35,370 nucleotides of DNA from Nesterenkonia haasae (GCF_010119385.1 NZ_VFIE01000031.1:1-35370), one strand, 5' to 3'. Positions 8,570-17,038 are shown, numbered from the stretch's first letter. The notes: a model not told the origin generated them from the sequence alone. Made by a program: numbers and translations.

Positions 8570-10402
8570 ATGCTGTCACTACCCCGCGCCCTGACTGCCG
8601 CCGCTCTGACGGGGGCGCTGTTGCTGACCTCCTGTGCAGGGAACGACGACGCCGACTCGCCGGAGAGCACCGACCCTGGCTCGGACAGCAGCGAGCGCAG
8701 CGCTGAAGAGATTGCGGAGCAGGAGCGAGCTGAGGAAGATGCTCGGCTCAGAGAGGCTATTGCAGATCAGGAGGCCGCCCTGGCCGGCCCAGGCGAGGAC
8801 CACCGTGCCGAGGCCGCTGATGTGGTGGCTGAGATGACACTGCCTGAACGTGCCGGACAGGTGTTGATCGGAGAGTATTCAGGGACGGACGTTGATTCGG
8901 CTGCTGAGTTGATTCGGCAACATCACCTCGCGGGGGTCATCCTTATGGGGCACAACATTCCCGGTGGTTCAGGCTCTGTGGACACGGAGGCGCTTAAGGC
9001 TCAGATCGAGACCATCGCGAGCGCTGGCTCAAGTGAAGACGACGACGTCAGGGCAGTACCGCCGATCATCTCAGTTGATCAGGAGGGCGGATTGGTGACG
9101 CGGGTAGGGGCTCCCGTCAGGGAGTGGCCCACCCCCATGGCCTCAGGCGCAGTCCACCAGTCCGACGGCGAGTTGTGGACCGCCGGCCAGGTGCACCGAT
9201 TCATGGCAGAGGATCTGGCCGATCTGGGCTTTACGGTGACTTTTGCTCCCAATGCGGACGTCACCATCGGCCGCGAGGACCCGACTATGGGTTCACGGAC
9301 ATTCGGAGCTGACCCTGACGGTGTGGGGGAGCTTGCCGTCCAAGCGCTGCGCGGGCTCGCCCACGCCGGCCTCGCCGGTTCCGTCAAACATTTCCCCGGG
9401 CACGGATCTGTCACTGACGATTCGCATGACACACTCCCAGTCCAGCAGCAGAGCATCAGTGAGCTGCGCGAACGCGATTGGAGACCGTTCGCCGATGTGG
9501 CCCAGGCGGGGGCTCCCATGGTGATGATGGGTCACATCGAGGTTCCGGAGTTGGAAGCAGGGGTGCCGTCGTCGTTGTCTTCTGCTGCCTATGATGAGAT
9601 CCGGCAGATGGGGCATGACGGGGTGATCGTCACTGACGCGCTGAATATGGCCGCCATTGCTGACCGATTCGGTGGCGATCAGGCGGTGGTGACGGCGCTG
9701 TCGGCCGGGGCTGACCTGATTCTTATGCCGCACTCTTCGCCCGGCGCCCATGCCGCGATTGTCGCGGCCGTGGAATCTGGGGAGCTCGGCGAGGACCGGC
9801 TCAATGAGGCTGCAGAGCGGGTTGTGGCTCTTGTGCTGTGGCAGCAGGAGCTTGCAGCCGGACAGTTGGACGCCGGTCCCGGGGTCGCCACCCCCGAAGA
9901 TCTTCGCTCACGGATGATCTACGGACCGGAAGCTGAGAACGGTGAGGCTGAAGATACTGAAGCGCAGACGGAGAACGATTCCAACGAGGACCCGGAGGAC
10001 CTGGACGCATCAAAAGTGGCCAGACATGTTGCGGCACAGTCCATCACTCTGGTGGAGGGTGAGTGCGAGGCGCCATTGGCCACTGAGTCACTACAGATTC
10101 AGGGTGGTACCCAGCAGGACCGTGATCGGTTCGCCGCAGCCGCACAGGAGGCTGGACTTGACGTTGGTTGGGGCCCGGTGGTCACCCTGCTGGGTGGCAG
10201 CACGCCAAGTGCGGGGGACGTGGTGGTGGCCCTGGACCGTCCTGAGGCGCTCGCCGAATCCAGCGCTGAGGCAAAGCTTGCGCTCTACGGGCGCACCGCA
10301 GAGTCGTTCGCTGCCCTGGTCGAGGTGTTGACCGGTGCCGAGGCCCCCGGCGCGCTGCCGGTTGAGGTGGGTCCGCACTCCATTGGCCACACTCAGTGCT
10401 GA
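8570..10402 (+). CDS. GH3 beta-N-acetylhexosaminidase-like lipoprotein (NagZ type)
   Basis: A 610-residue secreted lipoprotein. The signal peptide ends LLTSC with the lipid-acceptor Cys22. An acidic Glu/Asp-rich linker (about 25-85) leads to a glycoside hydrolase family 3 barrel (about 85-410). The NagZ signature KHFPGHG is at 273-279, with DDSHDTLP and its catalytic-dyad His286 just after, and the nucleophile is probably Asp356 in GVIVTDALNM. A second, weakly conserved region follows (about 470-610) after another acidic linker. It would cleave terminal GlcNAc from peptidoglycan fragments at the cell surface. Its 3' end overlaps the convergent MFS gene by 10 nt. Confidence 0.87.
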   Translation: MLSLPRALTAAALTGALLLTSCAGNDDADSPESTDPGSDSSERSAEEIAEQERAEEDARLREAIADQEAALAGPGEDHRAEAADVVAEMTLPERAGQVLIGEYSGTDVDSAAELIRQHHLAGVILMGHNIPGGSGSVDTEALKAQIETIASAGSSEDDDVRAVPPIISVDQEGGLVTRVGAPVREWPTPMASGAVHQSDGELWTAGQVHRFMAEDLADLGFTVTFAPNADVTIGREDPTMGSRTFGADPDGVGELAVQALRGLAHAGLAGSVKHFPGHGSVTDDSHDTLPVQQQSISELRERDWRPFADVAQAGAPMVMMGHIEVPELEAGVPSSLSSAAYDEIRQMGHDGVIVTDALNMAAIADRFGGDQAVVTALSAGADLILMPHSSPGAHAAIVAAVESGELGEDRLNEAAERVVALVLWQQELAAGQLDAGPGVATPEDLRSRMIYGPEAENGEAEDTEAQTENDSNEDPEDLDASKVARHVAAQSITLVEGECEAPLATESLQIQGGTQQDRDRFAAAAQEAGLDVGWGPVVTLLGGSTPSAGDVVVALDRPEALAESSAEAKLALYGRTAESFAALVEVLTGAEAPGALPVEVGPHSIGHTQC

Positions 10403-11628
10403 CGGTGCAGAACCACGGCCAATAGCAGGGCTATAGCCATAGGCAGTGTCAAGGCCAGGGTCACGCCGAGCATGTTTCCCCACGCCAGTCCCAATCCGCC
10501 CAGCGCTGCGCCTGCGAATACTCCCACACTTTGTCCAGCGGCGTTGAGACTAAACGCAGCACCGGTGCACTGCTGACCACGATGTGCGATGAGTGTGGTC
10601 ACTATAGCTGCGATGACCGCGTGACTGAGACTCATCAACATGGTGCCGAGCAGGGCAAGCGGCAAACTCCCCGGAAGCGTGATCAATGGCAATCCACTGG
10701 CACCAGCGAGGATTCCCGATGCCATTACAAGGGAAGCAGCCCTCGGAGCTTCAGCCGCTCTGCGCGCCCAGCGTCCCGCCGCATAGTTTCCGACGAAGAA
10801 CGCGGCCCCGCTCAGCGTCCACACGAGGGCAAAGGCTTCGGGGCCCATGCTGAAATGCCGATCATAGGTCACCGCGAGGAACGCCAACTGTCCCATGAAG
10901 GCTGTAGTGCGAAGAATGGAGATACCAATCAGGTTCAGCAGCTCAGGTCGGTGCCATAATCGGGCGAACGACTCCATGTAATCCGCATGATGGAGGGCCT
11001 CATCGGCCAAGTTTTCGTGGGGTCGCCGCCAAAGCAGAACTGCGGCGAGAGCCAGAGCGGCTCCAGCGGTGGTCCACAGGGCGACTCGCCAGCCTCCGGC
11101 CAAAGCCAGCAATCCAGTCACCGGACCAGCGGCGACAGCTGCCAGTGACTGCACGGCTGTGATCAGCGTGGCGGCGCGTCCAGAATTTCCAGGTGAACTG
11201 AAACAGGAAATGGCTTGGGTGATCAGTAGTGGCGTCAGCAGCGCGGTGCATAGCCCGATCCCCAGGCAGAATGCCACTAAAGCAGGAACAGTCCCGGCCG
11301 TGGCAAGGACGCACACGCCGGCCAACCCCACCAAGGCAGCGCTGGGTGCCCACGATCGCGCCCACCGCCCCACTATGGGGGCCAGTAGAACTCCGGCCAG
11401 GAGCGCGGCCACTCCGCCCAACCCTCGCAGGCTTCCTACCGCAGCTTCGTCCACATCTACTGAGGCGGCGATCGGCACCAGCAGAACGGAGAAGATCGTG
11501 AAGGGGAACAAGCTCAGGGCTGCGCCAGCCAGCATGGGCCATACCCGTATGGCGATGATCCTGTCCGGGAAAGCGGCCTCCTGGAGGCCCCGCGTGTCCG
11601 CTGACTTGTTGGAGGGGGTGAGGTTCAT
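10393..11628 (-). CDS. Major facilitator superfamily transporter
   Basis: A 411-residue polytopic protein with about 12 hydrophobic segments and a basic loop (GRWARSWAPS, about 87-96) at the position of the MFS loop 2-3 motif. It resembles the CynX/NimT-like branch of MFS in overall pattern, but I cannot assign a substrate. It is the last gene of a four-gene - strand operon, and its ATG overlaps the stop of the binding-protein gene (ATGA). That coupling to a FecCD-type importer suggests it moves the same ligand or releases a metallophore, an inference from position only. Confidence 0.8.
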   Translation of the reverse strand: MNLTPSNKSADTRGLQEAAFPDRIIAIRVWPMLAGAALSLFPFTIFSVLLVPIAASVDVDEAAVGSLRGLGGVAALLAGVLLAPIVGRWARSWAPSAALVGLAGVCVLATAGTVPALVAFCLGIGLCTALLTPLLITQAISCFSSPGNSGRAATLITAVQSLAAVAAGPVTGLLALAGGWRVALWTTAGAALALAAVLLWRRPHENLADEALHHADYMESFARLWHRPELLNLIGISILRTTAFMGQLAFLAVTYDRHFSMGPEAFALVWTLSGAAFFVGNYAAGRWARRAAEAPRAASLVMASGILAGASGLPLITLPGSLPLALLGTMLMSLSHAVIAAIVTTLIAHRGQQCTGAAFSLNAAGQSVGVFAGAALGGLGLAWGNMLGVTLALTLPMAIALLLAVVLHRQH

Positions 11629-12623
11629 CGACTCTCGGCGTAATCATGCAGATATTCTGCGAAGCTCTCCAGTCCGTCAATATTGCGCGGTCCAGAAATA
11701 GCCTCGTTGTAGTCGAGTATGTAGAACTCCTCATTCTGCACCGCAGGCAGGGTTGCCGTGGTCGGGTTCTCAAGAAGGAAATCGATCTTCTCCTGGGCCG
11801 GTTGATCGTTGTATTCCAGGATGATAATCACCTCTGGTTCTCCCTCCACCACTGCTTCCCACGTGACTTCGGTCCATCGGGCTTCTACATCGCCGAAGAT
11901 GTTCTCCCCACCGGCAAACTCAATTATCTCGTTGGGCGGCACTTGGCTAGCAGCCGTGAACGGCTGGTCCGTGCCGAAGTCATAGAGGAAGACCTTAATT
12001 GGGTCACCCTCTGGAGCCTGCTCCTGTACCGCGGTCACACGTTCTCGGTACTCGGCAACCAATTCTTCGGCTCGATCCTCAATGCCGAAGATCATTCCCA
12101 GTCGTTCAAGATCCGTGAAGAGCCCCTCGAATGGAGCGTGGTGCTCTTCATAGCCGGGGTAGTTGAAGCACGACTCGGCGTGCATGAAACTCTGGATCTC
12201 GAGGGAATCCAGGATCTCTGGGGTGATCCCTCGCGAATCTGCGAAGCCTGAGTTCCACCCGGCAACGACGAAGTCCGCGTTAGCGTCTACTACCAGCTCT
12301 CGGTTAAGCAGGTCGTCGGACAGAAATTCCACTGCTGCGTAATCCTCGGCCCAGGGAGACTCCTCGACCGGAGGATTCGCTGGAGGCATTACATAGCCAT
12401 GGACGTGCTCGACCAGCCCAAGAGCGAACATCTTATCGGCGCTTCCGCCCTCATAGACCACGGACCGCTGCGGCGTGGTGTACTCGACCTCTTCTCCGCA
12501 ACGGTTGACGGTGACCGTCCGAATTTCAGCGTCCTCGTTACCCTCGACTGAGGCGCCGCAGGCGGACATTAACAGTGCGCTTATCGCGGTGGGGATTACA
12601 AGATGGCGGGAGTACCTAGTCAT
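11625..12623 (-). CDS. FecB/BtuF-type ABC transporter substrate-binding lipoprotein
   Basis: A 332-residue class III binding protein. The signal peptide ends LLMSACGAS, a lipobox with Cys22. The mature part has VNRCGEEVEYTTPQRSVV, the helical backbone region around residues 170-200 (ERLGMIFGIEDRAEELV) and VTWEAVVEGEPEVIIILEY near 250-265, all in the order of periplasmic-binding-protein-2 (TroA_b/FecB) families. A His/Cys-rich loop near residues 145-165 (ESCFNYPGYEEHH) could bear ligands. The ligand is not evident. It could be a siderophore, another metal chelate, cobalamin or, as some actinobacterial relatives have been proposed, F420-0. Coupled by ATGA overlaps to both neighbours. Confidence 0.86.
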   Translation of the reverse strand: MTRYSRHLVIPTAISALLMSACGASVEGNEDAEIRTVTVNRCGEEVEYTTPQRSVVYEGGSADKMFALGLVEHVHGYVMPPANPPVEESPWAEDYAAVEFLSDDLLNRELVVDANADFVVAGWNSGFADSRGITPEILDSLEIQSFMHAESCFNYPGYEEHHAPFEGLFTDLERLGMIFGIEDRAEELVAEYRERVTAVQEQAPEGDPIKVFLYDFGTDQPFTAASQVPPNEIIEFAGGENIFGDVEARWTEVTWEAVVEGEPEVIIILEYNDQPAQEKIDFLLENPTTATLPAVQNEEFYILDYNEAISGPRNIDGLESFAEYLHDYAESR

Positions 12624-13435
12624 TTATTTGACCTTTCATTGCGAGTGATTGCAGGGGTCGGAGGCGCCGCTGCGTCGAGGGCGAACAGAACCTGGGGAGC
12701 ATTAGTGAGTGGGTGTGCCACGACTGTGGCGTTAATGCCGAAGACATCAAGTAACAAGTCCGGGGTGAGCACGTGTTGCGGAGTTCCGACAGCCACGAGA
12801 TTTCCGCCCGAAAGTACCCCGAGCCGGTCACAGGTAGCGGCCGCGAGGTTGAGGTCGTGGAGGACAAGAACAACAGTCAATTCCGAGCGGCGCACCATTG
12901 CGAGCAGCTCGATCTGGTGCCGAATGTCCAAATGATTCGTGGGCTCATCCAGAATGAGCACCTTTGGTTCCTGGACCAATGCGCGGGCGATGAGCACCCG
13001 TTGCTTCTCGCCTCCGGAGAGTTCCAAGATCCCGCGGTCAGCCAGATGAAGAATGTCCACTTGATCCATTGCTTGTTCGCAGAGCTTCTGCTCACGGCGG
13101 GTCAAAGGCTCGTTGCCTCGGTGATGTGGAGTGCGTCCGAATGCCACAACCTCTGAGACCGTGAAATCGAAGTCGGAGCCTCCCTCTTGGGTGAGAGCTG
13201 CGACCTGCTGTGCGCTTTCACGGAGATTGAGTTGCTGAATATCACCTCCTGCGACTCTCACCACCCCGGCGGAGGGTCGCAGAGCCCGATAGGCACAGCG
13301 CAAGGCTGTAGATTTGCCGGATCCATTTGGGCCCACCAGGCCCAACACTTCTCCAGCGTCTATGCGAAGGTTCAGCTCAGAGAGCAGACGTTTACCACGG
13401 ATCTCGACGTGTACATCGTGAAAGGCAAGCTCCAT
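12620..13435 (-). CDS. FepC-type ABC transporter ATP-binding protein
   Basis: A 271-residue ATPase of the siderophore/vitamin B12/metal-chelate uptake class. It has Walker A GPNGSGKST near residues 35-43, a Q-loop at ALTQEGG, signature LSGGEKQR near 136-143 and Walker B LILDEPTNHLD near 156-166. The start ATG at 13435 overlaps the permease stop by 1 nt (TGATG). The longer open frame upstream is not coding. The C-terminal extension after the H-loop is of ordinary length. It energises the adjacent FecCD permease. Confidence 0.92.
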   Translation of the reverse strand: MELAFHDVHVEIRGKRLLSELNLRIDAGEVLGLVGPNGSGKSTALRCAYRALRPSAGVVRVAGGDIQQLNLRESAQQVAALTQEGGSDFDFTVSEVVAFGRTPHHRGNEPLTRREQKLCEQAMDQVDILHLADRGILELSGGEKQRVLIARALVQEPKVLILDEPTNHLDIRHQIELLAMVRRSELTVVLVLHDLNLAAATCDRLGVLSGGNLVAVGTPQHVLTPDLLLDVFGINATVVAHPLTNAPQVLFALDAAAPPTPAITRNERSNK

Positions 13436-14532
13436 CAGCGGCCTCCGAAAACGTAGCCTCTGCGCTGCATGAGCACGATGAAGACCGGAACACCGATGAG
13501 TGCAGTTAGCACACCCAAGGGAAGCTCTCGCGGGGCAACCATGGTCCGGGCCAGCAAGTCCACCCATACCATGAGGATCGCTCCAATGAAGGGTGCGATC
13601 AGCAGCAGCTTGGCGTGAGTGGCGCCTATGATCATGCGTGTGATGTGCGGAATCACCAACCCCACGAATCCGATGGCTCCGCTGACGGCGACCATGGCCC
13701 CAGTCATCACCGCTGTGAGCACAAACAAACTCTTGCGGATGGCGGTGGTGTTGATGCCGAGGCTGGCTGCGGATTCGTCTCCCAGAGACATGACATCGAG
13801 AGGACGGCTGTAGCGCCGCAGAGCCAGAATGCCGGTAAGAACCACGGCGATGACGACGGGGAGACTGCCCCAGGTGGCTGCTCCGAATGATCCCATGGTC
13901 CAAAACAGCACCATAGAGGTGGATTCTGCGGTGGGTGTGAAATAGATCAGTACGCTCATGATCGCTTGGAATCCGAAAGAGAGCGCAACTCCGGTCAGAA
14001 CAAGCTTCAGCGGGGTAACACCGACCCGTCCGTAGGCGATCAGGTAGACCAGGCTTGTGGCAACGAGCGCTCCCAAGAACGCACCGACAGATACCGCGTA
14101 GATGCCCAGCACAGACAGGGCACCGAAGAGGGAAACCACCACAGCGCCGACTGATGCGCCGGAGGAGACACCCAGAATGTAGGGGTCAGCAAGCGGATTG
14201 CGAACCAGCGCCTGAATTGCCGTACCTACCGCAGCTAAACCTGCACCGACAGCCGCCGCTAGGAGGACTCGGGGTGTGCGGATGTTCCAAATGATTTGGT
14301 AGCGAGTCAGCTCCTCGGCGGTGATATCACCACCGGTGACTGCCGCCCACAAGTACCGTGCAGTGTCTGGAGGGGGCACTACGGCTGAACCAAGTCCTAT
14401 CGCTACCAGAATGGAGCCAGCGAGCACCAGAGTGAGCAGCATGACCATGGCGTAGATGCTGGTTGTGCTCTTGCGCCGGACTGGTTCTAAATGCCGTCTG
14501 GCGGAAGCGCCGGATAGCGCAATGATGGCCAA
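13435..14532 (-). CDS. FecCD/BtuC-family ABC transporter permease
   Basis: A 365-residue membrane protein with roughly ten hydrophobic segments. It carries the FecCD landmarks NPLADPYILGVSSGASVGA (about 120-138) and AVSGAIGFVGLVIPHITR (about 278-295), the ATPase-contact region. It starts with TTG 14532, preceded by GAGGA at good spacing; a downstream ATG would remove only the cytoplasmic tail. It heads the operon permease-ATPase-binding protein-MFS. Its upstream region, shared with the divergent arsR, holds two weak Zur-box-like sites. Confidence 0.9.
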   Translation of the reverse strand: MAIIALSGASARRHLEPVRRKSTTSIYAMVMLLTLVLAGSILVAIGLGSAVVPPPDTARYLWAAVTGGDITAEELTRYQIIWNIRTPRVLLAAAVGAGLAAVGTAIQALVRNPLADPYILGVSSGASVGAVVVSLFGALSVLGIYAVSVGAFLGALVATSLVYLIAYGRVGVTPLKLVLTGVALSFGFQAIMSVLIYFTPTAESTSMVLFWTMGSFGAATWGSLPVVIAVVLTGILALRRYSRPLDVMSLGDESAASLGINTTAIRKSLFVLTAVMTGAMVAVSGAIGFVGLVIPHITRMIIGATHAKLLLIAPFIGAILMVWVDLLARTMVAPRELPLGVLTALIGVPVFIVLMQRRGYVFGGR

Positions 14533-14567
14533 AGGTGTCCTCGGTTCCGTTCTGCAGAGGATGTATT

Positions 14568-14585
14568 AGTAAGAATCATACTCAG
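14568..14585. promoter_or_regulatory. Weak Zur-box-like palindrome
   Basis: AGTAAGAATCATACTCAG contains a 15-mer matching 11 of 15 positions of the 7-1-7 actinobacterial Zur box (TGAAAAT-C-ATTTTCA) and sharing AGAATCA with the site upstream of zur. It lies 35 nt upstream of the FecCD permease start, the right place to control that operon. The match count is my own by eye. Confidence 0.4.
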
Positions 14586-14616
14586 TTTCAATAGTGACAC
14601 CAATAATGATGCTATG

Positions 14617-14634
14617 GTGAGACTGATTCCTAAT
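14617..14634. promoter_or_regulatory. Second weak Zur-box-like site
   Basis: Read on the - strand it is ATTAGGAATCAGTCTCAC. It shares the core GAATCAGTC with the site in front of zur and matches that site at 12 of 18 positions. It abuts the arsR palindrome, so two regulators may compete in this short region. Confidence 0.35.
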
Positions 14635-14656
14635 AAATATATTGCAATCTATTTAT
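14633..14656. promoter_or_regulatory. 24-bp near-perfect palindrome, candidate ArsR/SmtB operator
   Basis: Two 12-nt arms, ATAAATATATTG and CAATCTATTTAT, pair at 11 of 12 positions around a central ATTG/CAAT. The AT-rich 12+12 layout is typical of SmtB/ArsR operators. It ends 14 nt before the arsR start, so autorepression is the likely role. It is strikingly AT-rich for this genome. Confidence 0.6.
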
Positions 14657-14670
14657 ATGTGTGGTGAAGT

Positions 14671-15003
14671 ATGGGTGTGAGCGATACATCGGGTCTTGCC
14701 CCGGCTGCTCAGTTGTTCAAAGTTCTCGGCAACGAGTCGAGGCTGTGGTTATTGCAGCTGATCGGCCATAAGCCGCTGACGGTGGGAGCGTTGGTGCAAG
14801 CAACAGGTATGTCCCAGCCCTTAGTCTCCCAGCATCTGCGGACGCTGAAGCAGGCTGGACTCGTGACGGCTGATCGTCACGGCAAAGAAGTGGAGTACCA
14901 ACTTGCTGACCATCACGTCTCACACGTGATTGACGACGCTATCGCTCACGCACAGGAGACCGAACCGAGTCCGCCGCAGACAGCAGCGGCAGAAGGAGCT
15001 TAA
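14671..15003 (+). CDS. ArsR/SmtB-family metal sensor with alpha-5 zinc site
   Basis: A 110-residue winged-helix repressor. The recognition region SQPLVSQHLRTLKQAGLV lies at 48-65 and the wing around 66-78. The C-terminal helix holds Asp80, His82, His93 and Glu96, the exact spacing (0, +2, +13, +16) of the alpha-5 zinc site of SmtB/ZiaR/CzrA. There is no Cys metal site in alpha-3. It should release DNA when zinc is high. A 24-bp palindrome just upstream is the probable operator. The His-rich gene follows after 2 nt and is surely co-transcribed. Specificity for Zn over Co or Ni is inferred from the ligand set. Confidence 0.9.
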   Translation: MGVSDTSGLAPAAQLFKVLGNESRLWLLQLIGHKPLTVGALVQATGMSQPLVSQHLRTLKQAGLVTADRHGKEVEYQLADHHVSHVIDDAIAHAQETEPSPPQTAAAEGA

Positions 15004-15005
15004 CC

Positions 15006-15158
15006 ATGAGCGACCACAAGACTGCAGAGCACACCATTGATGACCACAAACATGGTCCAGACTGCGGCCACGAGGCCGTCGAGCACGAGGGCCACGTGGA
15101 CTACATCCACGAAGGCCACCGCCACGCTGAGCATGAAGACCACTACGACGAGCACTGA
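15006..15158 (+). CDS. 50-residue histidine-rich putative zinc-binding protein
   Basis: ATG 15006 lies 2 nt after the arsR stop. The product has 13 His in 50 residues, one Cys (HGPDCGHEAVEH) and the repeating pattern EGHVDYIHEGHRH to the C-terminal YDEH. Small proteins with this HGPDCGHE...HVDYxHxGHRHA pattern are widespread in bacteria, often near zinc transport or zinc regulator genes, and are sometimes labelled as transporter fragments. It has no signal peptide or membrane segment. Since its sensor is de-repressed by excess zinc, a buffering or chaperone role is likely. That is inference. Confidence 0.85.
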   Translation: MSDHKTAEHTIDDHKHGPDCGHEAVEHEGHVDYIHEGHRHAEHEDHYDEH

Positions 15159-15168
15159 GTCGGTGGAG

Positions 15169-15924
15169 TCACGGCACCGGCACTGAGGTGACTAGATAGC
15201 TGGCCCTCAGGCTGGTGCCGAGTGCGCTGGGCTCAGCCCAGCGTCGCACAGTGCTCAGCAGAGCATCACGTGCTTCCGGCCAGCGGGGTCCAAGACTTTG
15301 CGCACCTAGGATGATGGGCGCACTGTGCTTTTCCATCAGGTCTACGAAGGTCTCAGGTGAATTCACTTCCACGGTGAACCACCCCTCACGAATGATGGCC
15401 TGCGGGCCCACCAGGCGCCGGATATCCTCAGGATCTTCGTGCCAGGGGGCTGGTGCATCCGGGAAATAGGGTGCCAGCGCCTGGCGAATGTGACTAAACA
15501 TGCCACTGGATGACCAACTGCTGAACACTACTTCCCCGCCGGTGCGTACCAGTCGCTTGGCTTCATTGAGGGCCTCAAGGGGCTCTGCCGAAAAGATGAG
15601 CCCGAATGTTGAAATCACCAGATCCGCACAGTTGTCACCCAACGGGACTTGATGCATATCTGCTTGGACCCATTGTGGCTTCACTCCTGCCGTCTCTGCA
15701 CGGTGGGCAGCTTCTTCTAGCAGGCTCTGGGTGACGTCGACTCCGATGACGGATCTTCCCCCACGCCGTGCAGCGGCGATAGCGCTGACTCCGGTGCCAG
15801 TCGCAAGGTCGACGATGTCCTTGTTCTCCACCGTGAGAGAGGCAACGATATCTCGACCCGCTTGGGCCCAAAGGTCACCAATGACGGAGTAGTCGCCGAG
15901 ACTCCAGAATTCTGCTGGGTCCAT
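15169..15924 (-). CDS. Class I SAM-dependent methyltransferase
   Basis: A 251-residue Rossmann methyltransferase. Motif I is DLATGTGVSAIAA (about 40-52), followed by the acidic loop VIGVDVTQSLL (about 58-68), VQADMHQVPLGDNCADLV (about 86-103) and RLVRTGGEVVFSSW (about 123-136). ATG 15924 is preferred over GTG 15927 because AAAGGA then sits 5 nt away. The acceptor is unknown; the closest overall pattern is the UbiE/Methyltransf_11 group. It is the third gene of the rpmJ-flavoenzyme-methyltransferase operon, convergent with the His-rich gene. Confidence 0.85.
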   Translation of the reverse strand: MDPAEFWSLGDYSVIGDLWAQAGRDIVASLTVENKDIVDLATGTGVSAIAAARRGGRSVIGVDVTQSLLEEAAHRAETAGVKPQWVQADMHQVPLGDNCADLVISTFGLIFSAEPLEALNEAKRLVRTGGEVVFSSWSSSGMFSHIRQALAPYFPDAPAPWHEDPEDIRRLVGPQAIIREGWFTVEVNSPETFVDLMEKHSAPIILGAQSLGPRWPEARDALLSTVRRWAEPSALGTSLRASYLVTSVPVP

Positions 15925-15944
15925 CACAGTCCTTTGTCGTCACG

Positions 15945-16907
15945 TCACAGTTCCTGAGCGATGTCGAAGTCTTCGCTCGTCAGGGCCAGATTGCACATTC
16001 CGCCGGCATAACTTCCTGCGGCGATGGAGATACTGACATTCGCTGGCGCCTGATTGATGTTTCCGGCCACCCAGACCTGTTGATGGCTCGTCTTTCCTGT
16101 GGCATCAGCAGCGATGTAGTTACCTCCGAATGGGGAGTCGTTCCGTTCAAGTGCTAGTTCGTCCAAATAGCTGTCATTGGGACGCATCTGGCTTGCCGTG
16201 AACAACGCGTCAAATTCGTGTGTTTCACTGTTGGCGAGCACAACCTCGGCCACGCCGTCCGGTTCACCACGGATTTGTTCCACGGGGGATGGTTCAATTG
16301 CCACGCCCCGCGACTCCAAGCGCAGAACCTGTTCGAGGTCGAGCTCTCCCATACCGGCGCTGAATAGCGTCAATTGGTCGGTCCACTGGCGTAGCAGTTC
16401 TGCTTGGTGCAGTCCGGCAGGGCTGAATCCGAGCACGCCAATCCTGCCGTCGGCGAACTCGAGGCCGTGGCAGTATGGGCAGTGAGCCACAGTCTTGCCC
16501 CAGCGGGGAGCCAACCCGGGGACCTCGGGAAGAAGGTCAGTTACTCCTGAGGCTGCAATGAGAGCTCTAGTTTCCAGATGGCGCCCATCTGTAAGTTCGA
16601 CCTGAAGACGTTGCGGTCCGCCATCCGGGGTCCGAGGGGCCTCGCGCACAGTCTGCACTTCAACATCGTCGAACACGACCCCGTAGCTGGAACACTCGGC
16701 TCGGCCGCGACCGATCAGATCCTCTGGACTGACGCCTTCATTTCCCAGCACGCCGTGCATATGGTCGGCGAATCGGTTTCTGGGGGTTCCGGTATCCAGC
16801 ACGAGCGTGCGCCGCCTGGCACGTCCCAGGGTTAATGCAGCACTAAGTCCCGCAGCGCTTCCGCCGACTACAACGACCTCCCAGTGGTCAGCCCCGACAG
16901 GATTCAT
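15945..16907 (-). CDS. FAD/NAD(P)-dependent oxidoreductase, thioredoxin-reductase-like
   Basis: A 320-residue flavoprotein of the TrxB-like pyridine nucleotide-disulfide family. The FAD loop [19 protein letters not shown] is at about 12-30. The redox-type pair CPYCHG lies near 143-148 where thioredoxin reductases have CATC. The C-terminal FAD motif is [18 protein letters not shown] near 282-299. The NAD(P)-binding loop GVLGFSPAG is degenerate compared with the usual GxGxxA. It may reduce a small thiol or act as an oxidase. Its start overlaps the rpmJ stop (ATGA), placing it under the same promoter and Zur-like box. The redox partner is unknown. Confidence 0.85.
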   Translation of the reverse strand: MNPVGADHWEVVVVGGSAAGLSAALTLGRARRRTLVLDTGTPRNRFADHMHGVLGNEGVSPEDLIGRGRAECSSYGVVFDDVEVQTVREAPRTPDGGPQRLQVELTDGRHLETRALIAASGVTDLLPEVPGLAPRWGKTVAHCPYCHGLEFADGRIGVLGFSPAGLHQAELLRQWTDQLTLFSAGMGELDLEQVLRLESRGVAIEPSPVEQIRGEPDGVAEVVLANSETHEFDALFTASQMRPNDSYLDELALERNDSPFGGNYIAADATGKTSHQQVWVAGNINQAPANVSISIAAGSYAGGMCNLALTSEDFDIAQEL

Positions 16908-17026
16908 CCCTGGCGCCCTTTGAACCTCGGATTCTGCTTGTTGATGACGTATGTTTTTCCGCGCCTGCGCACCACCTGAGAGCCAGGCTGCTTCTTCAGG
17001 GAGCGCAGGGATTTCCGAACCTTCAT
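16904..17026 (-). CDS. rpmJ: Zinc-independent (Cys-free) 50S ribosomal protein L36 paralogue
   Basis: A 40-residue protein, [20 protein letters not shown] then [20 protein letters not shown], which is the type B L36. Canonical L36 binds zinc through three Cys and one His. This one has no Cys or His, so it is the C-minus form that replaces the zinc-binding copy when zinc is short. AGGAGGAA-type purines precede the ATG (GAGGAACAAATG on the - strand). Its stop overlaps the flavoenzyme start. A Zur-like box lies 12 nt upstream of the start codon. The C-plus copy is presumably elsewhere in the genome. Confidence 0.95.
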   Translation of the reverse strand: MKVRKSLRSLKKQPGSQVVRRRGKTYVINKQNPRFKGRQG

Positions 17027-17038
17027 TTGTTCCTCCAA

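Noticed and set aside
12620-13903. A longer 427-codon version of the FepC-type ATPase
   Set aside because: The extra N-terminal part lies antiparallel and out of frame within the permease gene and is Arg/His-rich noise. The ATPase family starts at ATG 13435.
15945-16907. Assignment as true thioredoxin reductase
   Set aside because: The redox motif is CPYCHG rather than CATC, the NAD(P) loop is degenerate and no thioredoxin gene is adjacent.
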